Part shown: piece after piece, positions 15,363 through 21,551 of the stretch | How positions within the stretch are numbered: the first letter of the stretch is position 1 | How the letters are laid out: the number at the start of each line of letters is the position of its first letter | NCBI GenBank assembly: GCA_964478455.1 | Contig: CAYZJD010000026.1 | Span: 1-21,551 of the forward strand | DNA from: CAYZJD01 sp964478455 | GTDB lineage: Bacteria > Acidobacteriota > Terriglobia > Bryobacterales > Bryobacteraceae | DNA length: 21,551 nucleotides | Direction of reading: 5' to 3' | Translations under genes and position numbers: made by a program | Notes under the pieces: generated by a model | Databases searched by the model: none | What the model was told of the DNA's origin: nothing | Seen by the model: only the letters and a program-made list of their open reading frames with translations

Positions 15363-17402
15363 ATGAAGCATTCGGTCAAACTCGCGATTTTCGCGGTGTT
15401 GCTCGCATCCGCGGGATTCGCGCAGATGATGGTGGTGAATTCGGCGTCGTACGCGGCGAATTCGCCCGTGGCGCCGGGGTCTATAGCGACTCTTTTCGGC
15501 GAGAACCTATGTGGGCAGACGATGTGGGGCGCCATTGATGAACCGGGCGGCCTGCCAACAAACCTGGGTGGGTGCGCGCTGAAAGTCGGTGGAATGGCGG
15601 CAATGCTTTACTACGTCTCGCCCGCGCAGATCAACTTCATCGTCCCTGCGCTCCCGCCAGGGCAGGCGAATGTCGTGGTGAACAACGGCATGTCTCTCCA
15701 GACCGCCAGCGTCACCGTCGCGAAAGCCGCGCCGGGTGTGTTTTCGATGAACGGCATGGGCGTGGGCGAGGGCGCGATTCTCCATGGGCTCATGTGGCGG
15801 CGCGGCCCGTTCAGCGTCACCACCAGCGGCTCGGCAACGCCGGTCTCCATCTTCCTCACCGGACTGGATCTTTCATCGCCGCCCCAAGTGCTGGTGGGCG
15901 GCGTAGCGGCTGAAGTTCTGTACTTCGGTCCCGCGCCTGGCTGGCCGGGCCTCCAGCAGATCAACATCGTCCTGCCTGAGCAGACCGCTGGCGCCGGCGC
16001 AGTGCCGGTAGTGGTGATCTCGGCCGGCGTTGCCAGCAATGTGACGACGATGCACGTGCTCCCGACCGACGCGATGATGCAGGGCATGCCGGGCTGGGGA
16101 CAGGGTATGCACGTGGCGGAGAACATGGGCAGAGGCCACGAAACCGCCGCGCTCGCGTTCAACGGCGCGAATAACACCGTCCTGGTGAGCGACGAAGACG
16201 ATGACGCCGTGCGGGTGATTTCGCTCGACTCGCAAACGACGCTGGCGACAATCTCGCTTCCCGATAACTCCCGCCCCATGGCCCTGGCGGTAAGCGACTC
16301 CGGCGCGCTTGCTGCCGTTGCCCTCTCGGGGCAGAATTCTGTGGCCCTGCTCGACCTGGCTCAGAACAAGGTGTCTTCCATCATCGGCACGGGCTACTTC
16401 CCGATGGACCTCGCCTTCGCCGGCGGCCTCTTGCTGGTGGCGAATCACGCCGAGGACAGTGTATCGGTGATTGATGTTGCCGCGGGCTCGGTGGTACGGA
16501 CCGTTACCGTCGGGCAGAGACCCCGCGGGATCGCGGTGGATCCCTCGAATAACCGGGTGCTCGTCGTGAACATGCTGTCCGACGATGTGTCCGTGATCCG
16601 CCTGTCCGAGTTCAGCGTCACGACGGTCTCGCTGCCGGCCTTCTCGAGGCCGTTAGATGTTGCGGTATCGCCTTCTGTTAGCAAGGCGGTCATTGCGTCC
16701 ATGATGTCCGGCGGGCTCCTGCTGCTGAATCTTTCCGATCTTTCCATCACGAGCGTCAACTTGGGCTTGCCGGCGGCCTTCGGCCCGGCCGGTGTCGTGA
16801 TTGCGGGCAGCACAGCCTATGTTGCGAACCAGCTTGCCGCCAGGGTGACGGAGATTGACTTGGCCTCCGGAAGCGTGCTGCGCGCCTTCCAGGTGCCCCC
16901 AGGCCCGCGCTCGCTCGCGGTCGATCAGCCCCGGAACCGGCTCATCGTGCTGAGCCAAGGCACAGGAACTCTTGACGTGATAGACCTCGCGGCGGGATCT
17001 CTCGCGTTTCGCATCTCAGGAGTGACCGGCGATCGCGGCACCCGCTGGCAGATGCCGGTCATCACGGCGGTGTCGCCCTCCTCGGCCAAAGCCGGCTCTA
17101 CCTTCACGCTCACCATCGAGGGCTACAACCTCTCGGGCGTCGATGAAATCGAATTCGTGATCCCGGGAACGATGGGCGGAGGCATGATGGGCGGCGGCGC
17201 CGGATCCGGCTATGGCCGGTCTGACGAATCCATCAAAGCCACGAACATTCAGGTCGGCGCCGAGGGAACGCGGATCACGGCGACCGTCGAGATTGCTCCA
17301 AGCGCTTCCCCGGGCTCGCGTGCGATCCGCCTGGAGACCGACCGCGGTCAGTTTATGGGCATGATGTCCGGTCCTGCGCTGTTCACCGTCCTCGCGCCGT
17401 AA
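15363..17402 (+). CDS. Secreted Solibacter-type TIGR03437 domain / YVTN propeller / IPT protein with Met-rich loops
   Basis: This 679-residue protein has a signal peptide (1-20, ending GFAQ). Residues about 22-233 match the Solibacter-type TIGR03437 pattern: VVNSASYAANSPVAPGSIAT, LPTNLGGCALKVGG, LYYVSPAQINFIVP. Residues about 258-555 form a YVTN-like propeller with repeats such as DSVSVIDVAAGSVVRTVTVG and RPRGIAVDPSNNRVLVVN. Residues 563-679 are an IPT/TIG immunoglobulin-like domain (PVITAVSPSSAKAGSTFTL). Methionine-rich loops are odd: M238, M239, M242, M249 and M255 with His250 and His259; M604, M608 and M609; M665, M667 and M668. They resemble copper-binding Met motifs. GGAGGAA precedes ATG 15363. 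It faces the cusA operon tail to tail. The role is unknown, perhaps extracellular or surface binding. Confidence 0.85.
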   Translation: MKHSVKLAIFAVLLASAGFAQMMVVNSASYAANSPVAPGSIATLFGENLCGQTMWGAIDEPGGLPTNLGGCALKVGGMAAMLYYVSPAQINFIVPALPPGQANVVVNNGMSLQTASVTVAKAAPGVFSMNGMGVGEGAILHGLMWRRGPFSVTTSGSATPVSIFLTGLDLSSPPQVLVGGVAAEVLYFGPAPGWPGLQQINIVLPEQTAGAGAVPVVVISAGVASNVTTMHVLPTDAMMQGMPGWGQGMHVAENMGRGHETAALAFNGANNTVLVSDEDDDAVRVISLDSQTTLATISLPDNSRPMALAVSDSGALAAVALSGQNSVALLDLAQNKVSSIIGTGYFPMDLAFAGGLLLVANHAEDSVSVIDVAAGSVVRTVTVGQRPRGIAVDPSNNRVLVVNMLSDDVSVIRLSEFSVTTVSLPAFSRPLDVAVSPSVSKAVIASMMSGGLLLLNLSDLSITSVNLGLPAAFGPAGVVIAGSTAYVANQLAARVTEIDLASGSVLRAFQVPPGPRSLAVDQPRNRLIVLSQGTGTLDVIDLAAGSLAFRISGVTGDRGTRWQMPVITAVSPSSAKAGSTFTLTIEGYNLSGVDEIEFVIPGTMGGGMMGGGAGSGYGRSDESIKATNIQVGAEGTRITATVEIAPSASPGSRAIRLETDRGQFMGMMSGPALFTVLAP

Positions 17403-17414
17403 GCAGAAAGGAAA

Positions 17415-17488
17415 CCACCAAGGCACCAAGACACCAAGAAGTCGGAGATCCTGAGGGTTCTTGGTGATCTTGGTGGCTTGGTGGTGGA
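17415..17488. terminator. Inverted ACCAAG repeats between convergent genes
   Basis: The gap between the convergent stops at 17402 and 17489 is filled by CCACCAAGGCACCAAGACACC on the left and its near reverse complement (TTCTTGGTGATCTTGGTGG, then CTTGGTGG) on the right, about 26 bp per arm with mismatches and a loop of roughly 20 bp. Each arm is made of short direct repeats of (G)CACCAAG. It can form a large hairpin on either strand and probably acts as a bidirectional terminator. ACCAAG-type blocks are also seen as dispersed repeats in other genomes (recollection). Confidence 0.6.
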
Positions 17489-17815
17489 TTACTTCACCGG
17501 CTCGATCTTCTCCACCTTGATGATGCCGGTCTTCTCGTACAGCACGCCGGTCACCTTCACCTTCTGCGCGGCGAACTGCTCGGGCAGCTTCTGGTCACTC
17601 AGCACGTACATCTTTTTGCCGTCATGCAGCGCGTACTTGTAACTGCTGCCCATCTTCACGCAGTCCCGCACGCACTTGGCGTCGGGTTTCACACCCATCA
17701 TCGTGTGATCCATCCCGCACATCGTGTCGGTGATTACGCCGGTGAACGTCTGGCTCTGGCCTGCTCCCGCCGCCAGGGCCGAGGCCGCAAGCAGAGCCAA
17801 CATGATCTTCTTCAT
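17489..17815 (-). CDS. Small exported Cys/Met-rich protein, possible metal binder
   Basis: This 108-residue protein has a signal peptide (1-20, MKKIMLALLAASALAAGAGQ). The mature part starts FTGVITDTMCGMDHTMMG and contains Cys33, Cys48 and Cys52, with Met32, 35, 39, 40 and 55 and His37 close by, followed by a beta-rich half (YALHDGKKMYVLSDQ, then KVKVTGVLYEKTGIIKVEKI) that looks like a small OB-type barrel. I recall similar acidobacterial exported proteins of the form ITDSMC...CVKxG, function unknown; the DUF number is uncertain (DUF5818 is possible). AAGGAGGAA precedes the ATG, which overlaps the stop of the upstream gene as ATGA (17812-17815). Being last in a cusA operon, it may bind Cu(I)/Ag(I) in the periplasm (inference). 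Confidence 0.8.
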   Translation of the reverse strand: MKKIMLALLAASALAAGAGQSQTFTGVITDTMCGMDHTMMGVKPDAKCVRDCVKMGSSYKYALHDGKKMYVLSDQKLPEQFAAQKVKVTGVLYEKTGIIKVEKIEPVK

Positions 17816-18573
17816 TTCGATTCCTCCTTGTCGCGATATGATCCGATCAGCTTCAGGCCCTTGGACTGGTTGAGCCGTCGCCAGAGTTCGTCGTAGCGCG
17901 CTTCGTCCAGGGCTTCCTTGAGCTGAAAGTTGAAACCTTTGTAGTTGCCGTAGTGAAACTTGTCCCGTTCGAAGGTGGTGATGGTGAGCTGGAACCGGCT
18001 GGCGCTGCTGATGTTCTCGATGTCCTCGTAGCCCCAGGTGCGCGAGTCGCCTTGGCGGCTGGTCCTGTAGACAATGCGATCCGCGCCCACCAGCAGCGCG
18101 CCCTCCGATCCGCGAATGCGCCCGAGACGTTTCACCGGAAGCTGCCACAGCGGCTGGAATCCGTCGCCGGCGAGACGGGAGACGAGCCGCTGGTCCAGGC
18201 GCGTCTTGAGAAACTCGTAGACTTGGCCGAGCCCGGCGGCATCGGCCACCATAAACTCCAGCTTCCGGTCGGCGCCCAGCTTCCATGTCACGTCCCTGTA
18301 AGTGAGAACGCTGACACGCCCCGCGCCGATGTCGAGCTGCTGGATGTCGGTGTATGCCCAGCGCCAGGCGTGACGGTCCCTGTCTTTCTTCTTTGAGGGC
18401 GCCTCCTCATAGGAGACGCCGCCGGCTGTGAAGGCCAGCGTGCCCGTGCAGTGCTTCCGCCAGTGATCGTGGCGGGCCTCCAGCCGGAATTGCGCCTGCG
18501 CGGCGAGTGGGGGCGCCAGCCACAGCGCCATCAGGCCGCCGGCGAGAGTTGCCGTTTGAGTTCGAAGTGCCAT
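17812..18573 (-). CDS. Exported protein with two PH-like repeats, unknown function
   Basis: This 253-residue protein has a signal peptide (about 1-26, ending AAQAQ). The mature part has two similar halves. Half one (about 43-127) runs from GTLAFTAGGVSYEE through WRWAYTDIQQLDI to VYEFLKTRL. Half two (about 158-234) runs from GALLVGADRIVYRT through WGYEDIENISS to YDELWRRL. Each has a beta strand ending VSY/VYR, a W-x-Y-x-D-I motif and a closing helix, as in PH/GRAM-like folds. I do not recognise a named family. GAGG lies 7 bp before ATG 18573; another in-frame ATG at 18579 is too close to the ribosome site. The start lies 43 bp inside the end of cusA, and the stop overlaps the next ATG as ATGA, so it is co-translated with the efflux pump. 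Confidence 0.8.
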   Translation of the reverse strand: MALRTQTATLAGGLMALWLAPPLAAQAQFRLEARHDHWRKHCTGTLAFTAGGVSYEEAPSKKKDRDRHAWRWAYTDIQQLDIGAGRVSVLTYRDVTWKLGADRKLEFMVADAAGLGQVYEFLKTRLDQRLVSRLAGDGFQPLWQLPVKRLGRIRGSEGALLVGADRIVYRTSRQGDSRTWGYEDIENISSASRFQLTITTFERDKFHYGNYKGFNFQLKEALDEARYDELWRRLNQSKGLKLIGSYRDKEESK

Positions 18574-21551
18574 TTCCATACCTCGTAAATTGCGGGATAG
18601 ACCACCAGCTCGAGAACGAACGACGTGAGGATGCCGCCGATCATCGGAGCGGCGATGCGCTTCATCACATCCGCCCCGGTCCCGGTGGACCACATGATCG
18701 GAAGCAGTCCGATGAACATGCAGGCGACGGTCATGAACTTCGGCCGGATACGCTTCACCGCGCCGTGCTGGATTGCCGCCTGCAACTCGCGCAGGCTGCG
18801 CAGCCGGCCCTCCCTCTTCGCCTGCTCGTAGGCCAGGTCGAGATAGAGCAGCATGAATACGCCGGTTTCGGCGTCCACGCCGAGCAGGGCGATCAATCCG
18901 ACCCAGACCCCGATGCTCATGTTGTAGCCGAGCAGGTACAGCAGCCAGATCGCGCCCACGGCGGAGAAAGGAACGGCCAGCAGAATAATCAGCGTCTTCG
19001 CCGTGGACTTGGTGTTCATGTACAACAGAATGAGGATCAGAAACAGCGTCAGCGGAACGACCACGATCAATCGCTCCTTGACGCGTTCCATCGCCTCGTA
19101 CTGCCCGCTCCAGGCGATCGAGTAACCGGGCGGCAATTGGATTCGCGCGCGGACCAGCTTCTTGGCCTCATTCACATATCCGCCGATGTCCCGTCCAGCC
19201 ACGTCCACGTAAACATAGCCCGCCAGCAGGCCGTCTTCGTCGCGGTACATGGACGGTCCGGAGACGAGCTTGATGTCGGCGAGTTGCGAGACCGGGACCT
19301 GAGCGCGGCCGTCCATCGCCGGAACCAGCACCCGTCCGAGCGAGTTCAGATCGCTGCGATAGTCCCGCAGGTAACGAACGTTCACCGGGTACCGCTCGCG
19401 GCCCTCAACCGTGGTGGTGACGTTGTCTCCGCCGACGGCGTTCATCACCACCATCTGGGCGTCGTCGATACTCAGCCCGTAACGAGCCAGCTCCTCTCGC
19501 TTCCAGTCGAAGTCCAGGAAGTAGCCGCCGCCGGTCCGTTCGGCGAAGACGCTCCGCGTCCCCTGGACTCTGGGCAGCAGCGCCTCGAGCTCCGTCCCGA
19601 TCCGCTCGATGGTCTTGATGTCCGAGCCGAAGATCTTCACGCCTACCGGCGTCCGGATGCCGGTGGTGAGCATGTCGATCCGGTTCTTGATGGGCATTGT
19701 CCAGGCGTTGCTCGCGCCGGGAACCTGCAACGCCTCGTTGAGCTGGTTGACGAGTTTCTCGGTCGAAATGTGGTCCGGGGTAATGTGGCGGAAGATGCGC
19801 CTGGCCCACTCCGGCGCCCACGAAGAATACCAGGTGTCTACCTTGCGCCACTGGTCCGGCGGCTTCAGCAGGATGACGGTCTCTAGCATTGACAGCGGCG
19901 CCGGATCGGTGGACGTCTCGGCGCGGCCGGCCTTGCCGAGCACCCTGTCCACCTCTGGGAACTGCGTGATCATCCTGTCGGTCACTTGCAGAAGCTGCTG
20001 CGCCTCGGTGACGGAAATGCCGGGCAGCGTGGAGGGCATGTAAAGCAACGCGCCCTCGTCGAGCGGTGGCATGAACTCCGAGCCCAGTTTCTGGTAGACA
20101 GGGACCGTCAGGACCACCGCCGCCAGCGCCCCGGCGATAACGAGCCATTTCCATCGCAACGACCACGCACAGACCGGCTCGTACAGGTGGATCAGGATTC
20201 GGCTGATCGGGTGCCTCTCCTCGGAGTGGATCTTGCCCACCAGCACCGCATTGGCGGCGCGGGCCAGCCACCGTGGCCGGAACTCGAAGTTCCTCATGTG
20301 CGTGAACAGCAGCCGCATGGCCGGGTCGAGCGTGATCGCCAGCACCGCCGCCACGATCATCGACAGGTTCTTGGTGTAAGCGAGAGGCTTGAACAGCCGG
20401 CCTTCCTGCGCTTCGAGCGTCAGCACCGGCAGGAAGGAAACGGCGATCACCAGCAGCGCGAAGAAGCTTGGCCCGCCGACCTCCTTCACCGCCGTTACAA
20501 CCACTTCCCGGTAGTCTCCTTTCCGTCCGCCGCGCTCCCATTCCTCGAGCTTCTTGTGCGTCTGCTCCACCACCACGATCGCCGCGTCCACCATGGCCCC
20601 GATGGCGATGGCGATGCCGCCGAGCGACATGATGTTGCTGGTGACGCCCATCGCCTGCATCGGAATGAACGAGATCACGATGGCGATCGGAATGGTGACC
20701 ACCGGGATGATCGCGCTCGGGATGTGCCACAAGAAGACAAAGATGACGAGCGAGACCACCACGAGTTCCTCGATCAGCGTGTTCTTCAGATTGTCAATCG
20801 ACCGGAGGATGAGCTCGGAGCGGTCGTAAGTCGTTACGAGTTTCACGCCCGCGGGCAGCCCGGGCTGGATCTCATCGAGCTTCGCCTTGACGCGCTCGAT
20901 CACCCGGAGCGCATTCTCTCCCTGCCGCATGACGACGATGCCGGAGACCACTTCGCCTTTCCCGTCGAGTTCGGTAATCCCCCGCCGAAGGTCGGGCCCA
21001 AGCACCACTTCGCCCAGGTCGCGGATGCGGATCGGAACTCCATTGGCGCTGCTCGCCAGCACGATGTCTCCGATGTCAGCCGTGGAGCGTGCGTAGCCGC
21101 GCCCGCGCACCATGTACTCCGTGCCGCTGAATTCCACCAGCCGCCCGCCCACGTCGTTGTTGCCCGCGCGCACCGCTTCCACGACTTTGCCGATCGGGAT
21201 GTTGAACGCCCGCAGCCGGTTCGGGTCCACGTTCACCTGGTACTGGCGGACGAAGCCCCCGATGGGCGCCACCTCGGCCACGCCGGGCACGGCCTGGAGG
21301 TGGTAGCGGAGATACCAGTCCTGGAGCGAGCGAAGCTCGGCCAGATTTCGGCGGCCGGTCGTGTCCACCAGAGCGTACTGGAAAACCCAGCCCAGCCCGG
21401 TGGCGTCAGGGCCGAGTTCCGTCTTTACTTCCCGCGGCAGCCGCGGCAGAACGCCGGACAGGTACTCGAGCGTCCGCGAGCGCGCCCAGTAGATATCGGT
21501 TCCCTCCTCGAAGATGATGTAGACGTAGGAGTAGCCGAAGTCCGAGAAGCC
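18531..21551 (-). CDS. cusA: CusA/CzcA-family heavy-metal RND efflux pump, probably Cu(I)/Ag(I) (5' end outside window)
   Basis: 1006 residues are visible; the reading frame stays open to the window edge, and the first residues (GYSYVYIIFEEGTDIYWARS) correspond to roughly residue 90 of CusA, so about 90 are missing. It is the inner-membrane trimeric transporter of a tripartite pump exporting metal from periplasm or cytoplasm. TM4 reads AIGAMVDAAIVVVEQTHKKLEEW, the form typical of monovalent-metal (CusA/SilA) rather than CzcA pumps. NRIDMLTTGIRTPVGVKIFG, GPSMYRDED and RIRPKFMTVACM are also Cus-like. The presumed proton-relay Asp (GAMVDAA), Glu (GVDAETG) and Lys (RPKFMT) are present. The membrane-fusion and outer-membrane genes are not in the window and would be expected to the right. 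Two exported-protein genes overlap downstream. Confidence 0.93.
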   Translation of the reverse strand, partial: GFSDFGYSYVYIIFEEGTDIYWARSRTLEYLSGVLPRLPREVKTELGPDATGLGWVFQYALVDTTGRRNLAELRSLQDWYLRYHLQAVPGVAEVAPIGGFVRQYQVNVDPNRLRAFNIPIGKVVEAVRAGNNDVGGRLVEFSGTEYMVRGRGYARSTADIGDIVLASSANGVPIRIRDLGEVVLGPDLRRGITELDGKGEVVSGIVVMRQGENALRVIERVKAKLDEIQPGLPAGVKLVTTYDRSELILRSIDNLKNTLIEELVVVSLVIFVFLWHIPSAIIPVVTIPIAIVISFIPMQAMGVTSNIMSLGGIAIAIGAMVDAAIVVVEQTHKKLEEWERGGRKGDYREVVVTAVKEVGGPSFFALLVIAVSFLPVLTLEAQEGRLFKPLAYTKNLSMIVAAVLAITLDPAMRLLFTHMRNFEFRPRWLARAANAVLVGKIHSEERHPISRILIHLYEPVCAWSLRWKWLVIAGALAAVVLTVPVYQKLGSEFMPPLDEGALLYMPSTLPGISVTEAQQLLQVTDRMITQFPEVDRVLGKAGRAETSTDPAPLSMLETVILLKPPDQWRKVDTWYSSWAPEWARRIFRHITPDHISTEKLVNQLNEALQVPGASNAWTMPIKNRIDMLTTGIRTPVGVKIFGSDIKTIERIGTELEALLPRVQGTRSVFAERTGGGYFLDFDWKREELARYGLSIDDAQMVVMNAVGGDNVTTTVEGRERYPVNVRYLRDYRSDLNSLGRVLVPAMDGRAQVPVSQLADIKLVSGPSMYRDEDGLLAGYVYVDVAGRDIGGYVNEAKKLVRARIQLPPGYSIAWSGQYEAMERVKERLIVVVPLTLFLILILLYMNTKSTAKTLIILLAVPFSAVGAIWLLYLLGYNMSIGVWVGLIALLGVDAETGVFMLLYLDLAYEQAKREGRLRSLRELQAAIQHGAVKRIRPKFMTVACMFIGLLPIMWSTGTGADVMKRIAAPMIGGILTSFVLELVVYPAIYEVWKWHFELKRQLSPAA

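Noticed and set aside
17403..17488. CRISPR array from the short ACCAAG repeats
   Set aside because: Units are 6-9 bp, with no spacers of even length and no cas genes; they form an inverted repeat instead.
18507..19886. 459-codon plus-strand frame opposite cusA
   Set aside because: Shadow of the conserved RND pump; composition rich in His, Asp, Val and Arg, with no recognisable fold.

Overview
This 21.5 kb window is GC-rich bacterial chromosome with tightly packed genes. It looks acidobacterial, most likely from the Solibacter/Bryobacter branch. The best clue is the secreted protein at 15363-17402, whose N-terminal domain reads like the Solibacter-type TIGR03437 domain. Supporting clues are a Ser/Thr kinase fused through one membrane helix to a TolB/WD40-like propeller, and a Tat-exported aldo/keto reductase. 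The lineage call is inference from remembered family patterns, not a database match.

Layout. (1) Positions 1-1684 are the right end of an integrative element: a small unknown protein, a MerR/AlpA-like helix-turn-helix protein and a tyrosine recombinase, all linked by ATGA overlaps, abutting the 3' end of an intact tRNA-Val(CAC) with encoded CCA (1685-1761, minus), its probable integration target. (2) Positions 1841-4878 carry three plus-strand genes: a MoxR-family AAA ATPase, a divergent YchF-type GTPase and a secreted TolB-like propeller. (3) Positions 4875-7858, minus strand, hold an SPOR-domain membrane protein, lipoyl synthase (lipA) and apolipoprotein N-acyltransferase (lnt), nearly touching or overlapping. 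(4) Divergent from these, 7938-10502 is the large sensor kinase. (5) Convergent with it, 10486-12584 is an NfeD serine protease plus slipin/stomatin pair. (6) Positions 12707-15122, plus strand, hold a Tat-exported aldo/keto reductase, a small membrane protein and a membrane-anchored JAMM-type metallopeptidase with a C-terminal coiled coil, all coupled. (7) Positions 15363-17402 encode the TIGR03437/YVTN-propeller/IPT protein with methionine-rich loops. (8) Positions 17489-21551, minus strand, hold a Cus-type Cu(I)/Ag(I) RND pump (5' end outside the window) followed by an unrecognised protein with two similar PH-like halves and a small exported Cys/Met-rich protein.

Themes. Most genes serve envelope functions: lipoprotein maturation, membrane quality control, peptidoglycan binding, metal efflux and exported propellers. 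The least ordinary parts are the JAMM-TM-coiled-coil protein with its membrane partner, and the cusA operon with its two unusual downstream genes facing a Met-rich secreted propeller. I see no CRISPR array, rRNA, transposase or secondary-metabolite cluster. The longest stretch without a gene is 15123-15362 (240 bp).
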